Shown: positions 35,054-48,018 of the stretch, piece after piece
Numbering within the stretch: position 1 is the stretch's first letter
Layout: each line of letters opens with the position of its first letter
DNA from: Hypericum androsaemum
Lineage: Eukaryota; Streptophyta; Magnoliopsida; Malpighiales; Hypericaceae
Length of the DNA: 64,000 nt
Direction: 5' to 3'
NCBI GenBank assembly: GCA_963995505.1
Contig: OZ023182.1
Span: forward strand, 16,529,619-16,593,618
The notes under the pieces: generated by a model
Told to the model about the DNA's origin: nothing
The model's database searches: none
The model's input: only the letters and a program-made list of their open reading frames with translations
Program-made: the position numbers and the translations under genes

Positions 35054-36041
35054 ACATTCAAGCCAACTCACCTATTACCTGTTGTCAATTACAATAAATT
35101 TAAATATTTGTATATTGTATCACAAAATATATGTTTGTATATTGAGTAATTTCTAACTATAATACACATTCGGGAAAACACCCAACTAAGTGGATTTTGA
35201 TTTGCTAAAAACACTTATGCAACTTAATTTGACACATTAAGTATAAATTTAATCTTTAATTTATTTGTTTTCCCCAAAGAATTCTAAAAAACAAAAGAAA
35301 TAAAAATTGAAAACAATTAAAAAAGCAAAACTGGAATTGTAGGTTACCGGAACTATCCTGGAATCTTATTCCAAAGTTCGAATATATGGTGAGTCATTAT
35401 TCGCTACGCCATACTTTAAACAAAAAATTTTAATATTACTATATATAATTTCTAATATTACAAATTTACTATTTAATTTTTTATTATACTTTTGCACTTA
35501 GCAATACACCATTATACTTGTTAAAATTTGAATTCTAAAATTTATTGAAAATATACAATATTTTGTACCGCTATGCTAAATACGATTTGCCAACTATCAC
35601 AGGTGTGCTACGAGTTTTATGAATGCTATTGTTTCCCTTGAAAAAAGGGCTGCCAATTTTTTCTAATGTGATTTAAGATTTGTCATCATTATTGATTGCG
35701 CCAACATTCAAGGGCTGCCAATTTTTTCTAATGTGATTAAGATTTTGTTATCATTATTAATTGCGCCAACATATATCCGATACTCCCAACTTCCAACTTC
35801 CAACTAATTCTGCTTAATAAAGTTCTAATTGAATTCAGGAATTTTTAGCCGAGACTCTTAAACCTTCAATTTTCTATAAACACGCGGTTTCTATTTCTAC
35901 TGAGATGGCGTCTTGGTATGCACAGAATGGGTTTGCAAACTTTGCATATTCTCTGCAACTTGGCTAAAAAAATGAATCCGTTGGCCATCATCATTCTTTA
36001 TTTGGGTAAAAAACACATGGGGTAATTGATCTTTTAAAAAA
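35054..36041. other. AT-rich intergenic sequence
   Basis: No gene. A two-copy tandem repeat (period about 65 bp) lies at 35647-35771. Confidence 0.5.
35647..35771. repeat. two-copy tandem repeat, about 65-bp unit
   Basis: gggctgccaattttttctaa begins both copies (35647 and 35712) and attgcgccaacat ends both. Confidence 0.8.
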
Positions 36042-37250
36042 GGGAAAATTATCTCCTAGTCCCTGGTGTTTGGTCATCCTCTCCCTCGAGTCCCTGCATT
36101 TTAAAAACTGATTTTGCCATCCCCCGAATTTGGTTTTAGAAACTCCCGGGTCCCTGGCGCACGTTAGCAGTTTTTTTTCATTTTTGGTCATGGAAATAAC
36201 CAAAATACCCTTAAACAAAAATAAAAAAATTCATATTCTTCTACCTTTGACCAAGAACACCAAAAACCAACAAAAAAGAGATCAAACTAACCAAAATCAA
36301 GAACACCAATCCAATCAAACTAATAGCCCCAAAACCTAACAACCCAGAAACTTAATTTAAAATCCAATTCATTAACCAAGAACACAACTATTCAATCCCT
36401 GCAACAATAATCCAATTCGTCAACCACCCACAATCCAATTCTAATCCAATTCTAATCAACAAGAAGATGCACAACCATGGTACTTTCCCGTAAAATTACG
36501 ATCTCTGCGAGGAGAACGAGCCACGCCATCGTCGGAGCTCTCCACCTTCGAGATCCCCCTCCTCAAGAGTCGTGCCATCGTCGGGGCATATCTCTAGGAG
36601 AAACAGAACTACCACGGCCTCCACGAGGAGGTCGCAGACCACGTTTCGTGTTCGAGACCCGAACTCCACCCCCTGTGTGTGGAGCACCTCCTTGGCCAGC
36701 TCCGGAGGAGGAGGATCTGGCCGAAGCATTTCGCCAGGTCGGTGAGGTTCCGGTGGTTCAGGTTGTCTTTGACCTACAGCCAGTTCCCGAAGACAGGGAC
36801 CGGGAGGGGTCCCGGCGAGAGCTTGAACTTCTTGCCGCAGATGGTGGACACGACGGCCGCCACCACCGCCACGAAGAACAGACCCAGAAGGGTCTTCTCT
36901 AGGAAGAGGAGGTCCATTTTCAGAGAAGAGATGAGAAGAGAAGGGAAGAGGTTGTGTGTTTGTTAGCTTAAGGAAGGGACAAGACACATAAGAGTATTGG
37001 CGAGCTGGAGAGGGAGACTGCGGGTTAGGAGGAGGACGGGATTTCTCTCCGGTTAGGAGGATGAGGAGGCAGCGGCGGTGATTGGGAACAGAGGCACTGG
37101 GTCGGTTTCGAGGAAGAAACTCTCGGAACAACGATGGTAGTGATGTTTGGTATTCTTGGTTGTGTTTTTGATTTTGGTTAGTTTGATCTTATTTTTGCGT
37201 TGGTTTTTGGTGTTCTTGGTCAAATGTGAATTTTTTTTATTTTTTGTTTA
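36042..37250. mobile_element. Pack-MULE-like element carrying a C4H fragment, right end truncated
   Basis: The left end (gggaaaattatctcctagtc) and the following ttggtcatcctctccctcga and gagtccctgcatttt belong to the same terminal-repeat family as the element at 16290-16602. Farther in, 36240-36310 and 37160-37250 form a long inverted repeat, for example ttgaccaagaacaccaaaaa on the left with its complement on the right. The outermost about 200 bp of the right arm are missing. Between the arms lies GC-rich host-gene sequence. No transposase is present. The truncated right side prevents a target-duplication test. Confidence 0.75.
36636..36917 (-). pseudogene. C4H: captured 5' fragment of cinnamate 4-hydroxylase (CYP73A)
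   Basis: On the minus strand, ATG at 36917 starts MDLLFLEKTLLGLF and continues through GKKFKLSPGPLPVPVFGNWL and LNHRNLTDLAKCFG, the membrane anchor, proline-rich hinge and first helix of C4H. After a deletion, ELAKEVLHTQGVEFGSRTRN follows in another frame. A TAG at 36776-36774 sits where the family has Gln. About 14 residues are deleted between LLLR and ELAKEV. The sequence 36918-37130 upstream looks like the C4H leader. C4H is the ER P450 that makes p-coumarate in phenylpropanoid synthesis; this copy has no haem domain and cannot be active. The identification rests on recall of the family. Confidence 0.87.
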
Positions 37251-37285
37251 ATGTAAACTATAAATTTAATCCATAAAATCAATAT

Positions 37286-37463
37286 CCTTTTCTGATCTCT
37301 GCAGTCGCTTTAAGTATATATTCAAGTCAGATTAAAATTTCAAATCATACAGTTAGGCCTACATTAATTGTGTGTGTAAATTTCGCGGATCAAAATTAAT
37401 TACATGTCTCCATCACTTGATGACTCATGGCTCCTCGTCGGAGATTTCAACATCATTTCTACG
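37286..37463 (+). repeat. dispersed repeat copy 1 (left part)
   Basis: It aligns with 55092-55257 in the same orientation, ending in catttctacg. Its continuation (39784-39842) is displaced to the right by the insertion 37464-39773. Confidence 0.7.
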
Positions 37464-39773
37464 GGCTCAAATTCAGTGAGGACACGAGTAATCCTCACTG
37501 AAAGGGATCAAAGAGGATTCAATGGTAAGGAGAGGTAATATTGACAAATCAATTTTAACTAAATCAAGCTATAAATTATGGATGATATAGTTATGGAAAT
37601 ATTTCAAAAGGAAAGAAAATTCCAGCCAATTATCCCAAACCAAAATCACGTTAAATATATTAAAATTGACAGCAACAAAAATGCAAAAATCTGGAGGTAA
37701 AAATCGTATACTTACTCGAATTTAAATATTAGCATTATTTGTTTCGTTCTACTGTGATATTGGTATCCATCTAGTCTGATATTGGTATACTTATTATATG
37801 AAATTGATATACTTATTCTTTGATATTGGTATACTTATTTTCTTGTATTGGTATATTTCTTCTTTGATATTGGTATCCATCTACTCTGATATTAGTATTC
37901 ATCTACTCTGCTATTGGTATACTTATTACATGATATTGATATACTTATTCTCTAATATTGGTATACTTATTCTCTGATATTAGTATACTATTAACAAAAT
38001 TAAGCTATAATTTAGGGATAATATAATTATGAAAATAATTAAAAAGGAAAAAAAATCAGCTAAAATTATGGAAAATAATACAATTTATGAAAATAAAATT
38101 ATGAGAATATTGGTATCCTTATACTAGGATATTGGTTTTCTTCATCTATGATATTGGTTTCTTTCTACTCTGATATTGGTGTCTTTCTACTCCGACATTG
38201 GTTTACTTCTTCTGTGATATTGGTTTCCTTCTACTGTGATATTGGTGGCCTTCTACTCTGATATTGATGTCCTTCTACTATGATATTTGTATCATTGTAC
38301 TCGAATATTGGTTTCCTTTTTCTCAGATATTGGTTTCCTTCTTCTCTGATATTGATTTTCTTCTTCTCTGGTATTGGTATCCTTCTACTCTGATATTTTG
38401 AACAAACACACAATGCATACCAATATTATTGCATATACATATCAATATGATTGTAAATGCATATCAATTACAATACAATCACATACCAATGACAAAAAAC
38501 ATGTATACTAATTTTACCTCATAGTACAACCAATATCACTTAACAAATATACCAATATCACTTAACAAACACACAATGTATACCAATATGATTGCATATA
38601 CATACCAATTTTCTTACAGTTACATACCAACCAAACGAACAAGGTATAAGAATTCTATAGACTCACAGTGTAAACTAGTAATTTACAAATCTCAAACACG
38701 AAGCAATGTATTTTTATGGGATCGGTCAATAATATGAGGAAATATTTTCCACATTGTGAGGGGTTGAAGATGGGAAAGCTTATTGGCCAACTCCAAAGAG
38801 TGGACGATTCTTTTGTTGCCACAGTAGAATCAAACAGAAAACTTTCATGACGATTTCGTGGCTAAATATGAATCAGTGTTTCACTGATTAATTGTTCACG
38901 TCCAAAAGATAATGACGATCTCATACGGGCCAATAACCTCTGAATAATAAACTAAGACCCCCTTCAACATTTGTCCAACCAATCTAACTAGGAAAGCTTA
39001 ATGAAGATCTCATACGAAACCACACAAATCTTCCCAACACAAAGATAAACATAAAATGGAATTTTTGAATCATGACCCAGAAAAGCAGAGAAAAAATGCA
39101 AGTGCCCCACCTCCAACACTTCTTGCAAAGGAGAGGATTATAAACGAAGAGCACTAGAGAAGAAAAATGACAAAAACAGAAACAGAACAACAATATATTA
39201 CCCGAAAAGAAAAGACAAGAGCGGGAGAATCCCAAGAACCAAAACACACAAAATTAGCAAAAAGATGAAAAAAGACCTGGAGCGACGGCGAAAGGAAGAG
39301 AGGGAACGAACCTGGAGCGACGAAACAAGGAATCGAGGGCAGGGATTTACAGCGACGAAGCGAGGAAGAGACACCGGTGGGTACCGTCGGACTGGTGTAA
39401 CTTTCTCCACCCGATGAAGATGAAGATGAATATGTGGAAGCACATATAGGGGAGGAAATGAAGATGAAGATGAAGATTCCCGTAGAATACCAAAATACAT
39501 GAGAGGAAATTTGTTCGTTGAAAGAGATTCGATAATGGGAATGGTGGGGAAGAAATCTTTTTGACAGGAATGATGGGAGAGAAAATTACGGGAATTGTGG
39601 GGGAGGGGAAGGAAACCTAGCTGTCAATTTTTTAGATGATATGGACTAAAATACCCTCTAAAAAATTTGGACCATTAGATGAGAAAATTTTCAATTTTTA
39701 TCAAATCTAAAAGTCCAGATTTAGTCCATACCATGAGGATGATTTTTATGTAATCCCCTTTGAATCCAAATCC
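37464..39773. mobile_element. 2.3-kb insertion with 10-bp target duplication and internal minisatellite
   Basis: The direct repeat catttctacg (37454-37463 and 39774-39783) flanks it. The uninterrupted homologous copy at 55092-55316 has a single catttctacg, so it marks a real insertion. A 9-11 bp duplication points to a MULE, although the ends (ggctcaaattc on the left, complement of gaatccaaatcc on the right) match only weakly. No transposase was seen. The interior has the 21-bp array and a right half with open frames but no recognised domain. Confidence 0.65.
37745..38400 (+). repeat. degenerate about 21-bp minisatellite (tgatattggt core)
   Basis: About 30 units of the pattern tgatattggtwtncttnt with spacing near 21 bp. 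From about 38401 to 38640 the same core appears in reverse (accaatat), with a second direct duplication of a cacaatgtataccaatatga block (38410 and 38575). The same repeat family fills 63790-64000. Confidence 0.8.
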
Positions 39774-39783
39774 CATTTCTACG

Positions 39784-40091
39784 CCCGGTGAGAAGATGGG
39801 TTGGTATTTGAAGTTATAATGATGGTAATCATCATTGTTAAAAAAAAACGGTCCAAACTTACATTGAGAACAATTTTTTTAATATTAAAATTTGGAGGAC
39901 GGTTGGATCAATTGTCAATACTATCACAAGTGGTTGGACAAGTTATTTAACTCAGTATACTTTTTCAAAAAATAATTTTAAAATTTTGTTAGATTAAAAA
40001 TGAATTCTTTAGCTGTTTATCATTCTCCATCCAAACTGCAAATTGGATCTCCACTTTTTTCTGACAAAAATATTTTTACTTGTGTTATTGT
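39784..40091. other. rest of dispersed repeat copy 1 and LINE 3' flank
   Basis: 39784-39842 completes repeat copy 1. The rest is AT-rich with no gene. Confidence 0.5.
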
Positions 40092-40507
40092 AATTTTTTT
40101 GGTAAATTGAATATGTATATAAAAAGGGGCCAGCTCCAACCTCCACTTACAACACCAATGGAACATTTCAATTGCAATGAACCTAAAAAGGCATTGCAAG
40201 CAAAATCTCGCCAATGGTAAAAAATGAATCAAGAAACATTCGTTGACTCCAAAAGAAGAAGAAGATGTTGGTTGCACGAGCCTTTCAAATAGTTTGCCCA
40301 ATTTAGCCATTCTTGTCCTCGAAATAAAATCGAGTTGATCAACTCTTTTCTATTGGCTCTTACCCCTTCAAAGACAATCTTGTTCCTATGATGTCATATG
40401 TCCCAAGTAATTGCACCAAAAAGCACCAGCCAAATCTTCTTTATCAGATCACTTTCTACAAGAGTCTCCCAAATAGACAATGCAGACTCCATTCTTAAAA
40501 AACTAAA

Positions 40508-40783
40508 CTATTTTTGTCCGATCATCCTCACAAAGTAATTCCAGACTTGGGAAGAGAATGCACAGTGCAGTAAAAGATGATTGAAGGTTTCATCATTCCT
40601 CCAACATAATGGGCATAACAAATCCCATGCATCAAGTCTCCAGACCAGATTAGAACATCCCTTGTTCTGATTTTCTTCTGAGCAGCAATCCATAAAAAGT
40701 ACGCAACCTTTGGTGGTAGACCTCCGTCCCAAATTTTCCTCAACTCGATAATGATGGGGGTGATTGGAATGATGCTGTCATAG
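40508..40783 (-). pseudogene. LINE ORF2 3' part (zf-RVT) beyond the gypsy insertion
   Basis: It continues with DSIIPITPIIIELRKIWDG, then LPPKVAYFLWIAAQKKIRT and, after a frame change near 40640, CPLCWRNDETFNHLLLHC, the Cys/His end of plant LINE proteins. It joins in frame to QELHRLYY on the far side of the insertion. Confidence 0.88.
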
Positions 40784-43101
40784 TGACACGACCCGCTCTC
40801 AGGTCGGTGACCGGCGCTAGACTCCACGACAAATATCTGCAAATGTGCAATCTAGCAAGCCTCACACAAATTCATCAATACTCACATCATACAAACCTGA
40901 GAAAGATACAACACATGCAAAGATGGTACGTAACCATCAACGAAAATCTGAACAATCCATCTCCAAATGACAAATCCAAAATCGGACATAAACCAGGATC
41001 TAACCACTATGGAGCATCTATACAGATGTACAAGGAAGCACAAGTCTGGAGACCTCAAAAGTGTAGCCCTCGAACGAATAAGATGGCTCGAAATACAGAC
41101 TTCAGAATCAACGCTACTATGGCACCTTGGAACCTGAGATAGATTAGTAGGGGGTAAGTGTTTGGGAACACTTAGTAAGAAGATAGAACATAACATATAA
41201 GTTATGTCTGAGATCTACGTGCCACAGAACTCAACCATGTTCGACGTAACTGAACTTGAAATGCATGATGACCATATGATGCACAAATTACCGAAAACAA
41301 AAATATAAACACACAGACACATAGAGCCATGAACAGGTTTTGAAAGGCCCCTTCCTCTGACTGCCAAGGGATATCCAAATGGCCAAACAAATCTCCGTCC
41401 ACACAAACACAAAGCTAGCTTACATACGTAAGCTAGTGATATCCCTAAACTATGAGCTCATAGACTAACATCCCCGGTTAGTACGGGAAAGCCTGTTCAT
41501 TTCTCTCACAAAACACATATCTTATCAAACATATGACCCAACGGTCCAGAATCATATATGCACAATCTCATCTCATAACCAACAACATATGCATGAGACG
41601 CACATCAATCAAGATCTGAAACATGCATATAACAAACACAACCAACATATCATGGTCTATCCGCTTACACAACGAAGATCCACCGATCACACTGATTTCT
41701 GAATCCAATGCCTTTCACTCAAAGCTTTTGAAATGATTCTCCTTCACCCCCACACCTTGCAGATATTCTGTTCACAATCCCAAATCAAAATAACGAGGTT
41801 AACCTCTGAATTCCTAAACCAAATCGCTGCCAATACTTCAGAACAACGGATAACGACATAATCACAACACATCGTCTAAACAAGCATCAAACATGTCCAA
41901 ATATCTCAATCTCTTTCAATCCTTACTTTCTTGACAAATATACCACACGTGTATAATCTGTTTAGAGCCTACTCATGGTCATAAATGTCATCCAACAATC
42001 TGTTTTGGCAATCACAACACAAACCAAACACAAGAGAAGCTCAACCACTTCATCTTCAACAATTATCACATATAACTCAATTTCAGATCATAACCACTTT
42101 AAATAATACTTTACATGACTTCCCCTGTATGTCCTTGATATCTCACAATCCACATATTCACTGAAATTTCCAACCAAACCACTTACCAAGTCTCTATTCT
42201 TGACCCCCTTCAATCTGAACACAGCAGGCAAGTCCGAATTTCAACCAAGTCTTGAATAAGATTTCTTCATCCAAATAAGGCATATGATATACGGTTAGAA
42301 AGCTTATAGCGTCCTCTGTAAGCTGTCAAAATTTCATGTCCCAATTCGAAGCCTAAGTATGCTTACCGATCACGTTTTCCTGAACAACCTCAGCTGTGTG
42401 CTTCTTCAACGACAGTCTGATTCAAAACGAATTTCCCGTCGATTCCCTGATCCAAATTCCACATATGATATACTAAAAGAAAGGTATTGAAGTTCTCTAC
42501 AACTCTCTTCAAAGGTTAAAAGTCTAAATCTGAACGTAAGTAGGCTTACCGCTTGATTCTTTATCCAGCAGCTTCTTTCTCTTTCCTTCAACTCTCTCTC
42601 TTCTTCTCTTAAATTTTCGTTTTATGACCAAGGAGATAAGTGTTCTGCCTCTTCATAAAAGTCTCTGAGATATATGAAGAGGTGGGTGAGGTCCAATAGC
42701 AATCAACTCACCTCTTCCTTTAATTCTAAGAAGCAAACAAAGAACTTGGGGTCCAATCAGATTCATTCACAAGCAAGCAGCTCAAATATGGCGGCCTTGC
42801 TCTGGTTTTTGTCAAATTGGATTGTCAACTTATTTGTTCCTCAACATCTCTAGTTTCTGAATCAAGTGGAATCACACCCTTTGAAGCCATATTGAAGAAG
42901 TTATGATTTTTTTACTAACCAAAGGTCTGTCTGTCCGAATTCAATAAAGACCTTCTCAAGCAAATATTTTCTCTAAGACTTGTAATGGTTGAAATGGAAC
43001 TCCAATGATACCAATTCACATCTTGAACACTTACAATCACATATCTCATGTAACCATCTCGATGCGATGCATTCCGACCAACCATTTTTCCGAATGTCAC
43101 A
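40784..43101 (-). repeat. gypsy 3' LTR
   Basis: On the plus strand it runs from tgacacgacccgc to cgaatgtcaca (2318 bp). Its third base differs from the partner, giving TGACAC instead of TGTCAC. Confidence 0.93.
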
Positions 43102-43175
43102 ATTCTCCCCCCCTTATAAAAATTCGGTCCCCGAATTTACTTGTAACTAAGTTATCAAACGAAGAACTTACTTGG

Positions 43176-44620
43176 TTATTCAAACAGGTGCGGAAATCTT
43201 CCTCGTATATCATCCTCTAACTCCCATGTGGCTTCTGATGGAGAATGATTTTGCCACAATACTTTCACGAACAGTAACTCCTTAGTCCTTAGTTTTCTCA
43301 CCTGCCTATCCATAATCTGTAGTGGCTGCTCATCGTAGGTGAGATCGTTACGAAACTCCACATTTGGCTGATCTAATACATGTGAGGAGTCATGTAAATA
43401 TCTCCTAAGCATGGAGACATGGAATACATGATGTATATGTGAGAACGTACGTGGTAATGCCAACCGATAAGCCACTTGACCAACTCGCTCTAAAATCTCG
43501 AATGGTCCCACATATCTTGGACTTAGTTTACCCTTCTTTCCAAATCTCATAACACCCTTCATCGGAGATACTTTGAGAAATACACTTGAACCCTTTTCAA
43601 ATTCAATGTCCTTTCTCCTTTTATCCGAGTACGACTTCTGTCTACTCTGAGCTGTCATTAGCCTTTTTTGAATCACTTTGATCTTCTCAACCGTATCATC
43701 CAAGAATTCAAGATTCACATTCTGTTTCTCACCAACATCATCCCACTATACCGGTGATCTGCACTTCCTGCCATACAATGCTTCATACGGTGCCATCTGA
43801 ATACTACTCTGATAACTATTATTGTATGAGAATTCCATCAAAGGCAAATAAAGTTCCCAACTACCTCCAAAATCAATCACACACGATCGCATCATATCCT
43901 CGAGAATTTGTATTGTCCGCTCGGACTGTCCATCTGTCTGAGGATGAAAAGCTGTGCTCAAATCCAAACGAGTACCCATAGCATCTTGAAATTTCTTCCA
44001 AAATCGAGACGTGAAATGTGTCCCTCGATCGGAGACTATCGAGACAGGAACTCTGTGCAATCGAACAATATGATCAATGAACAACTGAGCAAACTTAGTA
44101 GTATCGGTAGGAAGTGTGCTGACTTTGTCAATCTATCCACGATAACCCAAACTGAATCAAATCCTCGTGGTGAAGTCGGAAGGCCTACTAATAAATCCAT
44201 CGTAATTCGTTCCCATTTCCATTCCGGAATATCCAGTGGTTGCAACAAACCCGAAGGTCTTTGGTGCTCAGCCTTCACCTGTTGACACGTTAAACATCTA
44301 GCAACGAAATCCCCAATGTCCTTCTTCATACCATTCCACCAATAATGAATCTTTATATCATGGTACATCTTGGTAGAACCTGGATGCATGCTATAAATAG
44401 TCTTGTGTGCCTGAGCCATAATGTCTTTCCTTATGTCTCTTACATCACGTACGACCAACCGAGTACCGTAGTATAAAACACCATTTGAACTGAGATGGAA
44501 TTTAGGCAATTTACCTTCTTCAACTCTTTCAATCATCTTCATCAACTCAGGATCATCTCTATGAAGTTCTACAACCCGACCACGTATAGTTGGTTGCAGA
44601 TGTAACTCACCTAACATCAT
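43176..44620 (-). pseudogene. gypsy integrase and chromodomain-like tail, broken
   Basis: Integrase zinc finger with HPGSTKMYHDIKIHYWW and CLTCQQVK, then the core with TMDLLVGLP, SDRGTHFTS and the catalytic Glu in DGQSERTIQ. After a TAG at 43748-43746 the C-terminal part has LSPRYVGPFEILERVGQVAY and the tail SEATWELEDDIRGRFPHLF, like the chromodomain end of chromoviruses. A second frame change lies near 44100. The chromodomain is thought to guide integration into heterochromatin. Confidence 0.92.
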
Positions 44621-46638
44621 CGCTGATTTCCATCAAGCACTGTTGTCAACTCTAACCCTTGGTCGACTATCTCATGTATACTTGAAATCAAAGGCCTTCG
44701 CGTCACTAACATATGTGCCAAACTACCCGCTGACTTTCGACTCAAAGCATCGGCCACAACGTTAGCTTTACCTGGATGATAGTTAATAGTACAATCGTAA
44801 TCCTTCAAAAATTCCATCCATCTCCTCTGCCTCATATTCAGATCCCTCTGATCAAAAATGTACTTCAAACTCTTGTGGTCAGTAAATATGTCAAACTTCT
44901 CACCATATAGGTAATGTCTCCAAATTTTTAGCGCAAACACAACTGCACCCATTTCCAAGTCATGTACTGGATAATTATGCTCGTGTTTCTTCAGCTGTCT
45001 AGAGGCATACGCAATCACATTCCTTTCCTGCATCAATACACATCCCAAGCCAATCCTAGAAGCATCACAATACACCGAATACTTTCCAGTTGCAGACGGT
45101 AAAGCCAAAATCGGAGCATTAGTCAACAAGTATTTCAACTCCTGAAAACTTCTCTCACAATCTTCTGTCCATTCGTACTTCACATTCTTTTGAGTCAATC
45201 GTGTCAATGAAACGGCCAAAGTGGAAAAGCCTTTTACAAAACGTCTGTAATATCCAGCCAAACCAAGAAAACTTCGTACCTCTGTAACATTGGTAGGAGT
45301 TGGCCAATTCACCACAGCTTCTATCTTCTTTGGATCAACTGACACTCCATCCTTAGAAATAATATGTCCTAGGAATGCCACACTTTGTAACCAAAATTCA
45401 CACTTGGAAAGTTTGGCATACAACTCATTATCCAACAACGTCTTCAAAACCAAGCGAAGATGTCTCTCATGTTCTTCCTCAGTCCGTGAATAAATCAATA
45501 TGTCATCAATAAAGACCACTACAAACTGATCCAAGAATGGTTTAAACACCCGATTCATCAAGCCCATAAAGAAAGCAGGAGCATTCGTAAGACCAAATGG
45601 CATAACCAAGAATTCATAATGCCCATACCGAGTTCTGAAAGCTGTCTTGGTCACATCTTCCTTTCGAATCCTCAACTGATGATACCCCGACCTTAAGTCA
45701 ATCTTTGAAAACCACTTGGCATCTCGCAACTGATCAAACAAATCATCGATACGTGGAAGAGGATACTGGTTGCGGATCGTTACCTTATTGAGTTGGCGAT
45801 AATCAACACAGAGTCTCAAACTTCCATCCTTCTTCCGAACAAACAACACAGGAGCACCCCATGGTGAAACACTAGGCCGAATATATTCCTTATCCAACAA
45901 ATTCTGCAACTGAATCTTCAACTCTTTTAACTCAGCAGGTGCCATACGATATGGTGGTATCGAAATCGGCTCTGTTCCTGGCATCAACTCAATACAAAAC
46001 TCAATCTTTCTCTCTGGTGGTAAACCCGGTAACTCATCTGGAAAAACATCAGAAAATTCTTCCACAACGGGAATATCATCAACAGTTACCTTTTCCATAT
46101 TAGCCTCTTTAACAATAGCAAGGTAACTTATACAACCCCTCTGTAACAATCTCAAAGCCTTCAAACATGAAATAAGCCTCGGTGGAGTCAACATCCCATC
46201 ACCCCGAAACATAAATTCTGGTTCACCCTCAGGCTTGAACTTCACAATCTTATTAAAGTAATCCACCGTAGCATGATAGCACGATAACCAGTCCATCCCC
46301 AAAATTACATCAAAATCATCCATATCTAACACATGTAGGTCAGTCAACATCTCATGACCATCCACAACTATCACACACGATGTAAGAACTAAATGCACAT
46401 GAATGATATGACCTGAAGGAGTACAAACATCTAACGGCTCCCTCAATGACACAAGTGGACTATCAAAGGATCTAGCAAACTGGGGTGACAAAAATGAATG
46501 TGTCGACCCTGAATCAAATAAGACTCGAGCATTAGACAAGCCTATAGGGAGTATACCTGAAACTACATTATTAGACGCCGTAGCATCTTTCCTGGTGAGA
46601 GCATATACACGAGCAGGACCACCTTCACTCTGCTCCAT
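44617..46638 (-). pseudogene. gypsy protease, reverse transcriptase and RNase H
   Basis: 673 residues in one frame. The protease has [12 protein letters not shown] has [21 protein letters not shown] and the catalytic [10 protein letters not shown]. RNase H ([26 protein letters not shown]) ends in the usual [15 protein letters not shown]. The whole block is intact. The frame is lost at 44617, just before the integrase, by a one-base change. Confidence 0.93.
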
Positions 46639-46713
46639 CGGCTCCTTTCCTCGAAGAACCGAAGTCTCTCCCTGATGGCTCTGACTAACTGGACTCCTAT
46701 ATTGTTCTTGAGG

Positions 46714-47862
46714 TCATCCCGATAAGCTAGTAAGCTGCGCATATTCTCTTGCCTTAGCCACACGACAATCCTTCATATGATGTCCAAACTTACCGCATCC
46801 AAAACAAGCTCCCGATTGTCTGTAGCAAGGTCTTCCAGGATGTTGCTTCCCGCAACTAGAACAATTCACTGGACCTCCGAATTGGCCTCGACCTCCTGCT
46901 TGACCGCGAGGGCCATTTCCTCTCCCAAATCCTCTATTAAATCTTCCAAATGCTCCTCCACCTCTCGAGAAATTAGGTTGAAAGTTTGGCCTTTGCTGCT
47001 GTTGTCCGAAACTCTGGTTTGAACCATACTGCGGTGGCCTATCAAATCGCAGCACTTCAGCTTGCTTCTGCGCTGTAAGCCGCTCATTATCACGCATCTC
47101 CAATGTCCTCGCACAATCCACAGCCGCTGAATAAGATTGGAATCCACGTGGGTACATCACTTTAAACATCGCATCATCGAGTCCTCGAACAAATCTCTTC
47201 ACCTTCTTCTCCTCAGTGGGAATCAAATGCTTTGCATAGCGAGAAAGATAATCAAACCTCTGTTCATACGCCATCACCGTCATCTCTGGCGTCTTCAACA
47301 ATCTTTCGAACTCGAACGCACGAGCATCTCTCAGACTTTCAGGCAAGAAGCGATCCAACAGTGAATCCCTAAACTGATCCCAAGTCCATCCAGTTGATTC
47401 CATAGTTTGTAACCATACTCCCGCCTCACCTGTCAATTTAAATGCTGCTAGTTCCACCATTCTTTTACTATCACAATTCAGAATCTTCCACCTCTTTTCC
47501 ATCTCATCAAGGAACAACTGAGGATCATCTCTCACACCAAAGAATATGGGTGGGTCTAGCCTCAGAAACTCTGCCAATGTATCATCTCTAGGTGTCATAG
47601 CGGTTTTCTTCTCCGCCTGACTTTGTTGAGTAGCGATAAACTTCTCCATCGCCATCATCACTCTGTCTACAGCATCACCACTCCGCTTTCTATGTCCAGA
47701 AGTGCCACTAACTGGTTGACCTGTCTCAGCTGGCGTGGCAGTAGCGGTAGTAGTATGCTCAACTGGATGTGTAGGCTCTAATGTAGCATCATCTCTAGCT
47801 CTATCAGAGCTCTCACCATGCTCCCTCATCGTAGCGTTAGAACTTTTACGTGTCACAGGCAT
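46714..47862 (-). pseudogene. gypsy gag
   Basis: The ATG at 47862 starts MPVTRKSSNATMREH; the ORF above it uses a non-ATG start. The retrotransposon gag core carries KLTGEAGVWL and FLPESLRDARAFEFERL. Gly/Arg/Phe-rich linkers lead to a CCHC knuckle CFGCGKFGHHMKDC. Gag packages the RNA. TGA at 46716-46714 ends it, yet the downstream protease/RT frame is the same one, so the ancestral gag-pol was probably one frame. Confidence 0.9.
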
Positions 47863-48018
47863 ATCCTTCCTACTAGAACAAGTCAATATTTAAGAGGCCA
47901 AATGAAAAGATTATCCAACAGAGGACAAAGACACGACAAATCCTATGCTCCGTAGGGTACAAACAAAACACATTCAACGACAAACCAAACAAACACAATC
48001 AAGCTTTGATACCAACTT

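Noticed and set aside
36496..37131. 211-residue open frame over the C4H fragment
   Set aside because: Only part of it is in the frame that resembles C4H. The recognisable C4H start is in another minus-strand frame, so this frame is a chance product of GC-rich captured sequence.
37745..38400. CRISPR-like array
   Set aside because: It is a contiguous degenerate 21-bp tandem repeat without distinct spacers, in a plant genome.
45290..45493. short frames on the plus strand across the gypsy pol block (also 43754-44285, 47137-47364)
   Set aside because: They are antisense shadows of the conserved pol frames.
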